Positions 32,506 through 44,652 are shown, counted from the first letter of the stretch. The stretch: DNA of 64,000 nucleotides from Chloranthus sessilifolius (GCA_021018995.1 CM037591.1:9554001-9618000); one strand, 5' to 3'. Made by a program: numbers and translations. Notes: a model not told the origin generated them from the sequence alone.

Positions 32506-33941
32506 AGAGCGTCAATATCTACTAGAGGAAGGGGCCGACCAAGAGGCCGTATGAGGAATTCAAGGAGTTTGGGTGAAATACCTACATTTTCAAATATGAT
32601 TCCATTGAGGAATCGAGAGATCCTGGAGACAAGTACTCCGGAAATGAGAGTCCCGAAAATGAGAATTTCGGAAGTAAGGATCCCAGAAATATGAGGTCCA
32701 GAAGTGAGGGTCCCAGAGGAGAGAGTTCCGGGGGTGAGGATTCTGGAAACACCGGAAGATAGAGAAGTAAGGATGAGAGAAGAGAGAGAACGGATGACGC
32801 ACACAATGAAAGCCATGGCAAACACCATGGCTCAACAAGCAGCACTGTTGACCACCAACAATCATCGGCAAGCACCACCTACCCCTCCGATTCCAGCTAT
32901 AAACCCATATCACTCGGGTTTTGTAGAATTTAGAAAACTAAGGCCTCCTAGCTTTTATGGGCAGACCGATCCCTTAGAGGCAGAGAAATGGTCGAACCAA
33001 ACCGAGAAGCTCCTACAACAAATTCCATGTACTGAGGCAGAAATGGTAAGATGGGCTTCATGTCAATTGGAAGGAGATGCCGACCCATGGTGGAAGTCGG
33101 TGTTGTTGAGGAGAGAGTTGGAGAACCCTGAAGGGATATGGACTTGGGAGGAATTTTGTGACACTTTCAACAAGGAATACTTCCCAAGGCAACTGAGGAA
33201 CCATATGGTGTCTCAGTTTATGAAGTTAGAGCAAGGGGCAAGGACGGTTAGAGAGTATGGCGCAGAATTTATCAGATTATCGCGATTTGCTCCGGAGTAC
33301 GTGGCCACAGAAAGGATGAAGGCCCATAAATTTGATGAATGACTGAGACCGAGCCTATGTGAAAAGGTTGCAGCATTTGAATTGGAAACGTACGCTGACA
33401 TCATGGGAAAGACTCTAGTTATAGAAAAGTCCTCAAACACCATGTATCAGAAAGGAGAACAACAAGGAAAATGGCAATGAATCAAAGCAGAGTGGGAAAC
33501 TACGAACCGGTGAATAAAAAGCCGTGTTTCATACCACCCAATCAAAGGCAGTTCACCCCGACTCACTACTCTAGGCCACCACAGACCAGTTATCCTAGGC
33601 CACCAATGTCTAACTCGGTGCGACCTACTCGCTTTGAAAACCCGGCCACCACTACCGGAGTGTCGGTCACTCAAGGAGTCTCAAGAGCAGCTTCATCGAC
33701 ACCACCTGAGACTTGTGCCAAGTGTGGCAAGTCACATAAGACGTCCGATTGTAGACAAGGAATAGGAGGTTGTTTTAAGTGTGGAAAGATGGGACATTTG
33801 ATCAGGGACTGCCCTATGTTGAGGGGTGAAGGAAGAGCGAACAATGTAGGACATCAAAGGCATACGCGACAAGCACGACCCGTTGTGTCAAGTGTACGCA
33901 GTTACCACTCAAGACGTACAACATACAAACAATGTGATTGA
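32506..33941 (+). pseudogene. Tekay-1 gag
   Basis: An open phase from about 32506 starts with TRGRGRPRGRMRNS, a basic N-terminus seen in such gags, then a pentapeptide repeat region, then the capsid: KLRPPSFYGQTDPLEAEKW, EEFCDTFNKEYFPRQLRNHM and EFIRLSRFAPEYV. A TGA at 33340-33342 (FDE-TGA-LRPSL, likely from CGA) and a frame change near 33475 follow. The last part (33471-33941) has CAKCGKSHKTSDC and the zinc knuckle CFKCGKMGHLIRDC (C-x2-C-x4-H-x4-C). No clean start ATG is visible. Nucleic-acid packaging protein, defective here. Confidence 0.88.
32638..32742 (+). repeat. Seven 15-bp repeats in gag
   Basis: Seven units of 15 bases encode P-E-x-R-V/I-like pentapeptides (PEMRV, PKMRI, SEVRI, PEI-stop-G, PEVRV, PEERV, PGVRI). 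A coding minisatellite in the N-terminal gag. Confidence 0.85.
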
Positions 33942-34200
33942 AGGTATAGCGTCCTATCAAAGTAAATTTGACTTATCTAAATTAGAAAAAGATGATGCAT
34001 AGATATAATTAGTCTGCAAATTTAATTCCCATTCCATGTCAAAATAGTAACTGATTCTGATTCTGTGAAATGTTAAAGCACATTATGCATGTCTGATCTA
34101 TTAGTCACGCAACATAGGTACACTACGATTACACCAACATAAGGATATATGTTGGCATGGAGCACAGGTATTGATCGACCCTTGATCTACACACTCGTTC
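33942..34200 (+). pseudogene. Tekay-1 protease N-terminal region (disrupted)
   Basis: The frame reads YAVTTQDVQ and NNVIEGI after gag, as expected before the protease, then runs into stops. A possible active site reads VTDSDSVKC near 34030, where D-S-G would be expected. The rest of the protease ([13 protein letters not shown]) is in the following open frame. Confidence 0.6.
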
Positions 34201-35450
34201 GTGACCTCACAATTTGCGACCGAATTGAGTGTCACTCCAGAACCTTTGGATTTTGTCATGCAAGTTTCAATTCCTACGGGGGATTCAATGCAAATGGGCA
34301 TGTGTTGTCGATCGATCGTTTTTTTGGTAGGAGATCATGAGACAATGGTAGACCTCATATTATTGGATATACAAGGAATCAATGTGATCCTTGGCATTGA
34401 TTGGTTGTCCGTGTATCATGCACACTTTGACTGTCTGCGAAAGATCGTCACCTTTCGGCCATTGAATAGGAAGTCATTTGGGTTCATCAGTAACAAGGCT
34501 AACCTTATATTGATCATTTCCACAATACAAGCCGCGCGTCTGATAAGGAAGGGCGGCAGTGGATACCTTGCATTCCTAAAAGAGCAGAAGGAGGAGAAGC
34601 ACGTGATAGCCAATATTTCGATTGCTTGTGATTTTGAAGATGTATTCCCAGATGAGTTACCAGGACTACCACCTAATCGAGAAGTGGAGTTTTCTATTGA
34701 CTTAGCTCCAGGTATGGAGCCGATATCCAAAGCACCTTACCGAATGGCTCAGGTGGAGTTAGTAGAATTGAAACTGCAATTGCAGGAACTTCTGGATAAG
34801 GGGTTTATGAGACCTTGTGTGTCTCCTTGGGGGGCACCGGTCTTGTTCGTAAAGAAGAAGGATGGATTGATGAGGCTATGCATCGATTACCGTCAACTAA
34901 ATAAACTCACAATTAAGAATCGCTATCCACTCTCGCGAATCGATGATTTATTTGATCAATTACAAGGAGCGAAATTCTTTTCAAAAATCGATTTGAGGTC
35001 CGATTATCACCAGTTAAAGGTCAAGGCCGATGATATTTCGAAGACGGCATTTAGGACCAAATATGGGCACTATGAATTCTTAGTGATGCCTTTTGGCTTG
35101 ACAAATGTGCTGACATCGTTCATGGATCTCATGAATCGAGTGTTCAAATCTCATTTGGACACATGTGTCATAGCTTTTGTTGACAACATACTGATCTACT
35201 CAAAAACAAAGGAGGATCATGAACAACATTTGAGGATCGCATTACAGACATTGCGAGTGCATCAGCTATACACTAAACTTAACAAATGCGAGTTTTGGTT
35301 AGAACAAGTGAGATTCTTGGGGCATGTAGTTTCTGAAGAAGGAATCAGGGTAGATCCAGCTAAGATTGAAGCAGTGGTGAAATGGGAACAACCTAAAATG
35401 GTTACCGAAGTGAGAAGCTTCCTAGGCTTGGCGGGCTACTACCAAAGATT
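34201..35450 (+). pseudogene. Tekay-1 protease end and reverse transcriptase
   Basis: A long open frame: protease C-terminal part [20 protein letters not shown], linker [20 protein letters not shown], then RT blocks [65 protein letters not shown] and the catalytic box FVDNILIYS. The second catalytic Asp of the usual F-x-D-D is Asn (codon 35185-35187), which should abolish polymerisation. [20 protein letters not shown] and [12 protein letters not shown] follow, after which the frame breaks near 35450. Confidence 0.9.
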
Positions 35451-35962
35451 TTGTGGAAGGATTTTCCAAGCTTTCCGGTCTGCTCACACAACTAACAAGA
35501 AAGAATACCAAGTTTCAGTGGACCGATGCATGCGAGAAAAGCTTCCAAGAGTTAAAGAAGAGACTTACGTCATCACCGGTACTTGCGATTCCAGATGGCA
35601 TTGGGGGATTTGTTGTATTTAGTGATGCGTCACACAACGACTTGGGTTGTGTGCTAAATCAGCACCAGAAGGTCATAGCATATGGATCCAGACAACTTAA
35701 GGATCATGAGAAGAACTATCTGACACATGAACTTGAGCTAGCCGCAGTGATTTTTGCGTTAAAAATATGGAGGCATTATCTCTATGGTGAAGCCTTTGAA
35801 ATCCTTACAGACCACAAAAGTCTCAAGTATTTATTCATGCAGAAAGATTTGAACATGAGACAAAATAGGTGGATTGAATTTCTTAATAACTACGACTGCT
35901 CCATACAGTATCACCCGGGTAAGGCGAACGTGGTTGCCGATGCCTTAAGTCGTAACAACTAA
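35451..35962 (+). pseudogene. Tekay-1 RT connection and RNase H
   Basis: Open frame with [20 protein letters not shown], then RNase [56 protein letters not shown] and [11 protein letters not shown]. All four expected acidic residues are visible (SDAS, HELEL, TDHKS, VADAL). It ends with a stop at 35960-35962, a stop also commonly replaced by read-through sequence in intact relatives. Confidence 0.9.
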
Positions 35963-35989
35963 GCGCAATTGTCAAATCTGATATTGGGA

Positions 35990-37066
35990 CTTTACAGATG
36001 GAAGTTATTAGAGGATATAGCTTTGTGCGATGCACAATTTGAAGCGAAGGTTTCAGGAGCCTTCTTAGCAAACATCACTATCATACCAGTCATTTTTTAT
36101 TAGGTTTATGAGCTACAGTTGAAAGATACAGAATTGATGAAGATCCGCCTAGGAGTGACTTCTCAGTGAAGATTGATGTATGACTATTATATAAGGGGAG
36201 ATTGTGCATCCCAGCTGATGCCGATCTGTGGCAAATCATCTTAGACGAAGCACATAAATCGTCTTATGCTATTCACCCTGGAAGCACAAAAATATTTCAA
36301 GACTTAAGGAAAGGCTTCTGGTGGAGAGGGGTTGAAAAAGGACGCGCAGAGTATGTTTCAAGGTGCTTGGTTTGTCAATAGGTGAAGGTAGATCACCGAC
36401 ATCCAGTGGGATTATTACAGCCATTGCCCATGCCAGAGTGAAAGTGGGAATCAATTTCAATGGATTTCATTTTGGGATTGCCACTAACGACAAGGAGGCA
36501 CAATGCTATATGGGTGATCGTTGATAAACTCACAAAGTCTGCTCATTTCTTGCCATATAACACAACCTATACAGTAAGTAGGCTGGCGGAGCTATATATG
36601 AGGGAGATCGTCAGATTGCATGGCAATCTGGTGAGTATCGTCTCGGATAGAGACCCGTTATACACTTCACAATTCTGTAAGAAATTTCACTAGACTTGAC
36701 TTCAGTTTGGCTCTTCACCCGCAAACAGATGGCCAAATGGAGAGAGTCAACCAAATTATCGAGGATATGCTACGAGCTTGTATACTCGACTTTCAGGGAG
36801 CGTGGGATCAGCACTTGTCATTGATCGAGTTTGCCTATAATAACAGTTTTCAAGCAAGTATTGGCATGGCACCATATGAGGCTCTATATGGGCGGAGATA
36901 TCGGTCCCCAATCAATTGGGAAGAGACGGGAGAAAAGTTTGTTTTGGGGCCCAAGATTTTAGAGAGCAATATCGAGAAAGTGCGCTTGATTAGAGAGCAA
37001 ATAAGGGCCGCACAAAGCAGGTAGAAGAGCTATGCGGACCTAAAGAGAACGAGCGTCGACTTTCAG
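35990..37066 (+). pseudogene. Tekay-1 integrase
   Basis: The zinc-binding part is HKSSYAIHPGSTKIFQDLRK with CLVCQ (about 36250-36380). The core has [14 protein letters not shown] (first Asp), [16 protein letters not shown] (second Asp) and, after a frame break near 36690, ALHPQTDGQMERVNQIIEDM (Glu). The C-terminal part SFQASIGMAPYEALYGRRYR and RRYRSPINWEETGE follow to a stop at 37022-37024, then KSYADLKRTSVDFQ up to an intron at 37067. Stops at 36380, 36441 and 36692 break it. Confidence 0.88.
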
Positions 37067-37149
37067 GTAAAATTAGTCCTAGTTCCATTCATTTGTGTGT
37101 CTCTACATACACAAAAATGTCTAATGTTAAGTGCAGACTAACCTTTCAG
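37067..37149 (+). other. Intron in Tekay-1 pol (83 bp, GT-AG, phase 0)
   Basis: TTTCAG/GTAAAATTAG starts and CTAACCTTTCAG/AAAGGAGAC ends it. Removing it joins SVDFQ to KGDKVFVKISP, the normal continuation in chromovirus integrases. Unspliced, it contains stops and breaks the frame (83 is not a multiple of three). A CTAAT branch-like site is at 37121-37125. An intron at the same codon position is present in Tekay-2. Confidence 0.75.
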
Positions 37150-37569
37150 AAAGGAGACAAAGTTTTTGTGAAGATTTCGCCAAAAAAGGGTGTAATGTGC
37201 TTTGGCAAACGTGGCAAGCTAAGCCCATGGTACGTTGGACCGTTCGAGATATTGGGAGGTGTTGGGGAGGTTGCTTATAAACTCGCACTACCACCCCACC
37301 TCTCTGGCATGCATGACGTCTTTCACGTCTCGATGTTGCGACAGTACATCAAGGACCCAACACACGTGTTAGATTACCAACCATTAGAAATCCAAGAGGA
37401 TTTGACCGTTCAAGAAGATCCGGTGCAAATCCTTGATCAGAGAGAACAAGTACTATGCACCAAGAAAATTCCCTTGGTACTTGTCAAGTGGCGAAATCAT
37501 TCCCAAGAGGAAGCAACATGGGAGTGTGAGTTCGATGTGCGACAAGCCTATCTGGACTTGTTTACGTGA
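37150..37569 (+). pseudogene. Tekay-1 integrase C-terminal module and chromodomain
   Basis: KGDKVFVKISPKKGVMCFGK, GKLSPWYVGPFEILGGVGEV (GPY/F module) and LSGMHDVFHVSMLRQYIKDP are the standard integrase end. Then IPLVLVKWRNHSQEEATWEC and EFDVRQAYLDLF form a chromodomain (W-R-N-H...E-A-T-W-E). The domain in chromoviruses is thought to guide integration to heterochromatin. The frame is open from the intron end to the stop at 37567-37569. No frame damage is seen in this segment. Confidence 0.9.
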
Positions 37570-38182
37570 AGTGGTTTTCGAATTCCATGAATAATGAAGG
37601 TATGAACCTAATAAAATGCTTGGTCTGTGAGACAAAAATCTATAAATTTTATTCTACATGTATTAATCTATTGAGTTAAATTATCAAACATGGAAGATTG
37701 GTCCCATAAATCCGTAGAAAAAGTATTCCTATTACAAGTAGTAACATGGGAGTAATTAAAATTCAAAGTGGAAATGGAAGAAGTGGACAAAGGAAGGAAA
37801 ATTGCTTCACAAACTCTATCTGTACCTCTCTCGCACGAGAACTTAAGCTCGCTCGAGCGAGCTCCTTAGACACGACAAGAAGGGGAGAGCCATAGGCATT
37901 TTCGCGCATTTAATAGAATTGCTGCTCACTCACGCGAGCCACTATACCTCGCTCGCGCGAGGAACAGACTCTATGAGGAGCGAAAAGCCCTTCTCTGCTC
38001 ATTCTGTTCAAACTAAAAGGGGGGGAGGACGAACTAGGGTATTGGAGTTCTTGAGTAAAATATTCCAATCCACTCGATTGCGGGGTCCTTTCATCCATTT
38101 TTGTCGAATTTTCTCTCACAAAAGGTAAATCTACACCTAAATCTACCTTTATTTTCATTATTTTGCAAATTTGAGCCCTAGA
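37570..38182 (+). promoter_or_regulatory. Spacer with internal Tekay-1 palindrome cluster (37829-37967)
   Basis: No coding sequence. It contains the perfect palindrome GCTCGCTCGAGCGAGC at 37847-37862, identical to the LTR one and, as there, preceded by CTTAAG. It also contains CTCGCTCGCGCGAGGAACAG at 37948-37967, identical over 20 bases to the 3' LTR (40874-40893). The two blocks occur in the same order as in the LTR. The extra ORF starts about 215 bases downstream. Promoter or leader function is inferred only. Confidence 0.6.
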
Positions 38183-39448
38183 ATGAGCTCATCCGACCCC
38201 AACCCTAGACAACGAACGAAGTTAGCGGTAAAGCCGCCATCTTCTCGCAAATGGGTGGCGCCTCCGCCCGTCCCTTTGACTCAACCTGCCCCTTGGTGGG
38301 AAGCAAAGATTCATACACCTGAATGGAACATCCACAAAAGTTGTTTTGAGGATCCGTCCACCCCCAAGTGGACCCTAGATTACTTGACCGTTAATGAATT
38401 AAAGCCTCTTTTAACCCCGGTTAGCGCACATTACTACCCTCATTTGGTGAGACTTTTCTACCAAACCCCAAAGACCAATGCCACCAAAACCAAATTAATT
38501 TGTGAAATTGATGGTAAAGAATTCACTTTTGAAGCCAAGGATATTGGCCATGCCATGGGGTGTCCTTTAACCTCTATAGAGGATGGGATTTCCAAACCCC
38601 CACTCCCCCGTGACTTTGACTTTTTGGAAATTTCGGCCGAGATAACAGGCGGTGTGGTAGCCACGGGAAAATCCATCACCCGAGCACAATTACCCAAGCA
38701 CATGTGGCCTTTAGACGCAATCTTTAGGAAGAACTTATTTCCCCTCGGACACGACCAAGAGTGACGGGTACCATTTTTGAATACAATTCACTTGGCATTT
38801 CATGATAGGTGGTCTAGCGTCCCTATCCTTGTGAGGAAGGGTATTTTGCATGCTCTTGAGTGAAACTGTCAGGGTGCCTTTCCCAAGCCCATCAATAAAC
38901 TACCTTACGCCTGTTTAATCTCCAAGCTCTTTGAACTCTAAGACGGGAGCGGCGGCTTTGAAATTCAAGCCCATGAACCGACGCTCACCGATAGCATTGA
39001 GTCCTACCGTATCAAAGATTTAAGGCAGAGCCTTAGGAGCTTAAGCAATAGCGTTAAGAAGAAACGGGCCACCCAGATGGCCGAGCAAGCCATAACCCCT
39101 ACGGGATCAGTTCCACACACGGGGCCTTCACCTACGGCTCCATCATCTTCCCAGTCGATGCCTGACACTATGGAGGCTATGATGCGCGAGGTGCTCCAAC
39201 AGACGCGCGAGATTAGCCTACGTCAGACCAAGGTGCGGCTACATCAAAGATTCCAAGGGGCCGTCAACATCGACCTCATGTGTCACGCCTACCCACAGAC
39301 CTACCGGGACTGTCTCGCCACCACGCGGGACTCTATTTTCAGCTCATCCAACTCCGATGAGGAGGAAGCAAACGAGGGCGAGGAAGAGGACGAGGATGAT
39401 GATGCTGACGATGCAAATGAGGCTTCGAGTTCCGAGTATGATGACTAG
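38183..39448 (+). pseudogene. Extra ORF of Tekay-1 between pol and 3' LTR (plant transposon-protein-like)
   Basis: One frame of 422 codons from ATG 38183 (MSSSDPNPRQRTKLAVKPPS) to TAG 39446-39448, interrupted only by TGA 38762-38764, TGA 38861-38863 and TAA 38939-38941, with no frameshift. The N-terminus is basic/proline-rich. The middle has HYYPHLVRLFYQ, GKEFTFEAKDIGHAMGCPL and MWPLDAIFRKNLFPLGH, resembling the Pfam family of putative plant transposon proteins (PF20167), from memory. The C-terminal part has a helix (MEAMMREVLQQTREISLRQT), CHAYPQTYRDCLA and a strongly acidic tail (EEEDEDDDADDA). Same strand as pol. The same protein occurs in Tekay-2. Function unknown. Confidence 0.75.
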
Positions 39449-40039
39449 TGCTGGCTGCTGGGGCGATTCTGTTTTGGGAGCCTTTAAATTTTGAAAGCAA
39501 ACATGTAAATTTTACATCATTTTGAAAGTTAACTGCTAAAACTACGGTGACATGGCTGTCACTTTTATTATTTTGATGTCAGGTCAAATTCAAATGGTGG
39601 CAATTTGGTAGCCTGACTGCCACATATTTTCTTGTCTCAATGGATTAAATGCACAATGGTTTGTTTTAGCAAATTGATTATGCTTCTTGAGTGAATGGTT
39701 TTTGTTTCTTCTCTTCTAGCAAACTGATTATGTTTCTTGTTAGTAAATGCATTATATTCCTTATGGTGAATGGATTCTCTAGTCACTTAATCATCTTTGT
39801 GTCAAGGGGCTATGTTCTTGAATGGGAAAATTATGGTAGACGGATACGCTCCATTAAAAAGGACAGGTGGGTTATGTAAATAGCTCCTCCACTGTGTAGG
39901 GTGTATTGTAAAAGAGTACATTGTAGTCTTTTTGCAAGCGGTAAATTGATGCTTCTTTATGCATTCCAATTCACGTTATAACTTTGTACGCGAGCCTCCA
40001 GCAATTTTTGAGGACGAAAATTTTATAAGGTGGGGTGAA
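39449..40039 (+). other. Tekay-1 spacer to polypurine tract
   Basis: T-rich non-coding sequence, no gene recognised. It ends in GGACGAAAATTTTATAAGGTGGGGTGAA, whose AAGGTGGGGTGAA (40027-40039) is the polypurine tract directly before the LTR start TGTAATAACCC. Confidence 0.75.
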
Positions 40040-42378
40040 TGTAATAACCCCAAAATTCATGAACCGTGTAGGTGTGGTGTGAGCATGTGTGTGTATGGTT
40101 CACAAGGGAACCCATGCACATGTACACAATTTAGAATGTGTATGTGACTAACACATTGAGTGTTAGAGGATGGGTAACACCTATATTGGGTGTTTGTGCC
40201 TTACAAGTTGACTAATTCAACTTGTGTGTTTGTTTAGTTGTTTGAGAGAGAGAGAAAGAGTAGAGAAAGAGAAGGGGTTGGAGGAGAAAAAGAAAGAATA
40301 GTAAGGATAGTGAGATCTGGGTGATTTGATAAAATAGAAGCTAAGTGAAGTGGTGTGATTGTACATAGAGATTCGAACTACACGATTCAGATGATCTCGT
40401 GTAGATCCGAGAGCTTAATGGGAAGCCGTGATGTGGATCTAGGTTGTTAAACCCTCCTTGATTTCTTTAAGAAGGAAAGATCTAATCCATGGAGCATTCA
40501 AGGCATTAAAGGTAAGAATTTAATGCTATTTATGTTGAAAATATAGTATTTAATGTTTCTTAGGAAATAGGGTTTAAAATAGTTAAGATTTGGTGGGGAT
40601 CGAGTTTGGGAAAAACTCATATCTGAAATGTCTCTGATCCTCGTGCGCACGAGCTTAAGGGCTCGCTCATGTGAGCCTCAGGGATATGACTTGAATAGCT
40701 TCGTGAGAATTGAAGAAGAGCTGTGAGGATCCTGTGTCTCTCTCGCGCGAGGACTTAAAGGTTAAAAGGGCTTGCTCGAGCGAGACCTTGCGTGACACTC
40801 ATCAGACAACTGAATGTCAATTCGATCGCACGAGGTTTTGACCAAATTTTGCTCGCGCGCCCGAGCCTCAGAGCTCGCTCGCGCGAGGAACAGGGTACTT
40901 CACCTTCTTCTTTTCTTCTGAATTCTTCAGTAGTTTATGTCTTTTGTTCTTCTAGGCATTCTTATAGGATGTTTGGATACTTTTGATTATAGGATCCACG
41001 CGTGAAGGATATGTGAGTGCGTGCTTGGTTCCATTTGGTTTAATCTACGTGTGACTCCGTTTGAGGTAGGGAAACTCATGAGTAGCATGTGTATTTTACT
41101 TTCAACTAACATGTGCGTAATGATATGATAAGGATATATGTGTTCTTTTCGAAAGTGCTTAGTATTTGCATGAGTTCATTCATTGCTCTTGATCACATGA
41201 TGTTCATAAGTGTAACCACTAAGAAGAGAATATTGTGTGCGTGTGTGTGTAACTCTCGGATAAGTTGAGCTTGTGACATCAAAGAGATGTAAGGCATGTG
41301 TGATGTGATTTAGTATGTGTGGAAATCATATGAGAATTAAATATATTTACCACAAACTCACGGTGATAAACTATATATAACGTGCACATTGGATTTAAGG
41401 TTTAATTGTGAATACCCAACCGACACGACGGGATACCCGTGACCTACACGGCGGGATATCCATGACCGGTATGGCAGAATATCCATACAAATTGTGTACC
41501 GGTTAGGCGGGATATCCATTCTTTAATTTTCAATAGTGGGAATACTTCGTTTGACACAAGTCACCTCTTGCAAAGGGACTTGGGCATTGTGCAATGGTTC
41601 ATATGAACGACAATGGTGGGTACTTCCATCGGGGGCTCGATGCTATATTGCTTGAGTAATTATTTAAGTGTATGCGTATGAGGGTGTATTCCGTTAACTA
41701 ATAGAATGTGATTCGAAATCATGCATCAAATAGTCTCTTTGGTCATAACAAATGCATCAAACTTCGTTCATATGCTTAGAATTGTGTCATGAAAGATATG
41801 TGTGATGTTAGATAATATACATGCCATTTGTTTCCTTTATTGAGCTATGATGTAGCTCACCCTTCGACTATACGTCACAGGATCAGAGATAGTTGAGGAG
41901 ATTGAGGACTAGGATTTAGAGGACTCGGACTACGTGCCTTTGGAGGAGTCGGAGCCCCCTCTAGAGGATTTCTTTTAGTAGACATACGTTGTGGCACCTT
42001 GACATTTTTGAGAAAACCATTATAAGGCTTGGAATGTCCGGCCAAATTATATTTTGTAGGATATTAAATTCTGTGATACTTATTATTTTTGCGAACCATC
42101 TCTATGTGACTTTTGGTTGTGTCACTGATGGTTCGGTTCGGTTCTTTTATTCATGCGATTGGCATGGCAATTGAACCGTCTTTTGGACATGCAAGTTTGG
42201 GCTATCTAATATAGATGCAGAGTTTAATTTCTTATGGGGATATTATTTACATAGTTAGATGTGTTTTATTTCATATTGTGGTGTGGATGTACCAAGTGCT
42301 CTATGTGAAGTATAGATACGACCTAAAGGATTGTATCAACGGCGCAGGTTCCGGGGCACCGAAATTCGGGCTGTCACA
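40040..42378 (+). repeat. Tekay-1 3' LTR (full length)
   Basis: 2339 bp from TGTAATAACCCC to GGGCTGTCACA. GA-rich stretch near 40240-40300, CTCG palindrome cluster at 40640-40890, and GGCGGGATATCC repeats at 41430-41515. Its last 1.8 kb matches the left LTR closely. No strong TATA box seen; ACACCTATATTGGG near 40180 is the nearest. Confidence 0.88.
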
Positions 42379-44652
42379 AAAACCTTTGGATCATTGATTT
42401 GACTTAGAATTTGATTTCTAGCTAACATCGAATGTTTGAATCTTGGAAGCTTTGAAATATCAAAGGTGTGTTTTGAACCTGTGAATGCATTGAATCTCAG
42501 AACTGCGAATCTCCGAAATTTGAACTGTTGAAATTAAATACGAACTAGGAACCATGAGAATGAATATGAACCTTGAACTTGGAATCCTTTGAATCTTAGA
42601 ATTTGGAATGGAGTAGTATTATTTAAGAATGAACGACACTAGAATCCTCGTAGGGGAAATTCGATACCTATTTGAATTTTGACTTGATTTCATAGATGTT
42701 ATGATATAATCAATGGAATGTGGAAAGTCTTACCGCAATTGAACTAATATTTGAACTTTTTGAAATTTGAACTTTAAATTGTTTTTTATGGTAATCTTGA
42801 TATGAGTGAATGGTATATGATATGCCTGAGTGTATTTGAATTAGAGTTTGAACTCTTTGAAATTGAAATCTAATTTTTTTTCGCTTTTGAGTATGATCTT
42901 TGAACTCTGACTGTGAACCAATGATCATAAGCTTTGAATATAAATTTGAATTGAATGTGAGCTTTGGAAATTGAGTTAGAAATTGTGACCATATAGAGAT
43001 CTTTGGAATATTGAATCACATTGAACTCTTTGAAATTATGAATCTTTGAACTGGAATCTGAGTGTATAGAGATGTCATCGAGCCTTCTAAACCTTGAATT
43101 TGACATTTGAGTCTGGATCCTTTAAATTCTGAATATCGTAAATTCTGATGTGAACAATATATCATTATGATGTAATTGAATGGGAATGTGATAATTCAAA
43201 AATGAATAAGAACTTGGGAAGTTCAGTTGCCTAGGAATCATTTGATATTTGAGTCTGAACTCTGAGTAAGAATCTATTGATATTTGAATCTGAATTCTGA
43301 TGTGTGCATCTAAGCTTGAACTAATCCTTTGAAATTGAGTTTTGAATCTAAACTGCGAACTTGAATATGAATTGGTATGAATATTGAATCTGATGTGAAT
43401 TTAAAATCCTCGAACTTTGAACCTGATATAAATTCTGAACATGAATTGTTAACTTGAATCCGTACACCTTGATTGGACACTGACTGGATCACTGTATACA
43501 CTGATTGAACCGGTATTGCGGGTTATCCGTACACACTGCATACACTGACTGCACCGGTATGGCGGGCTATCCGTACACACTGCATACTATATACACTGAT
43601 TAGACTGGATCGACGGGTTATCCGTACACACTATACACTGCATATACTAACTGAACCACTGTATACACTGACTGGACCGGTATGGCGGGTTATCAGTACA
43701 CAGTGCATACTGCATACACTGACTGGACTGGTACAATGGGTTATCCTTATACACTGTACACTGCATATATTGACTGAACCACTATATACACTGACTGGAC
43801 CGGTACACATTGTCAGATGTGAACTGGAAATCTAACCATTGTAGGATGAGAATAATGAAAATCTAGACCCTGTAAGCCATTGAATCAGAACACTGAACAT
43901 TGTAAGTCATTGAATCTGAACACTGAACTCTGTAAGTCTCTGAGTCCAAATATATAGATTTTGACTTTGACTTTGAAGATGAATTTGGGAACACAAAAGG
44001 GAATTTCAAAAAATTGTATCATCAAATTTTGTGTGAAACTTTGAACTAGTGTGAAATTTTGTGTGAAAATCGATTATGATATTATCATCTTTTGAGCTCA
44101 GTCATTGAATCTATGCATTGATATGATAAGATGTGAAATTGTATTTGATTTTTTTCTACTGAGCTTAGGTTGTTAGCTCACCCCGACTATACGTCATAGG
44201 TGTAGCTCTTGATCAAGACCCTGGACTTGAGGATAGTCTGAAATTTCATACAGGAGAGAGAAGCACAGTAGTGCTACTGATTCAGATTTGGTATTATGAC
44301 TTTTGGGTTTAGAACTTGGTACGTTCATAGGGTTTTGGGTACAATGGTAGAATTAGTGTTGTATATACATTTTGTGTACCATTTCTTAGGTGATGATCAG
44401 CCATCATCGGTGATTTGTGTTAATTTATTACATGTTTTGTATAGAAATGGAAATTATAGAAATTGAAATTTTTAGTTCTGCCATATGTATCTTTGCCTTG
44501 ATTTTCGCATGTGTGTGACATGTACCAAGTGTTCTGTAATCAGATTGTATTCTACGATCTGGCGCTCTGGGTCTTCCTAGTTGGTCAAAAAAAATATATA
44601 TATATATATATACATATAAGAGAATTAGGTTGGAAAAATCTAGACTGTCACA
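42379..44652 (+). repeat. LTR remnant of a related chromovirus (LTR-3)
   Basis: Shares with the Tekay LTRs the phrases GCTCACCCCGACTATACGTCATAGG (44176-44200), ACCGGTATGGCGGGTTATCC and the terminal CTGTCACA (44645-44652). 42420-43440 is a degenerate field of TTGAAT/GAACTT words. 43440-43810 is a tandem array of roughly 55-60-bp units. (TA)n lies at 44591-44612. Its 5' part is missing where Tekay-1 abuts, so Tekay-1 probably inserted into it. No coding sequence. Confidence 0.65.
43440..43810. repeat. Degenerate tandem repeat (about 55-60 bp) with GGCGGGTTATCCGTACACACTG
   Basis: Units contain ACACTGACTG, ACCGGTATGGCGGGTTATCC and GTACACACTGCAT, repeated about six times with indels. The core resembles the GGCGGGATATCCGT repeats in both Tekay LTRs. 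Confidence 0.75.

Larger units (their letters stand above)
30556..42378 (+). mobile_element. Tekay/Del-like chromovirus (Tekay-1)
   Basis: Two direct LTR copies (30556-32408, truncated at its 5' side, and 40040-42378) flank an initiator-Met primer site, gag with zinc knuckle, protease/RT/RNase H/integrase, a C-terminal chromodomain and an additional ORF. All are on the + strand. The left LTR lacks about 500 bases because the Tat element is joined there. Frameshifts and stops occur throughout, and an RT catalytic Asp is replaced. Lineage is inferred from the chromodomain and tRNA-Met primer site. Confidence 0.88.

Noticed and set aside
32582-32913. Two minus-strand frames rich in Leu/Ser/Pro
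   Set aside because: Antisense of the gag pentapeptide-repeat region; composition explained by the 15-bp repeat.
38126-38182. Possible short leader intron before the Tekay-1 extra ORF (AAAAG/GTAAATC ... CCCTAG)
   Set aside because: Only about 56 bases, below the usual plant minimum, with a weak acceptor; the similar donor in Tekay-2 has no good acceptor.
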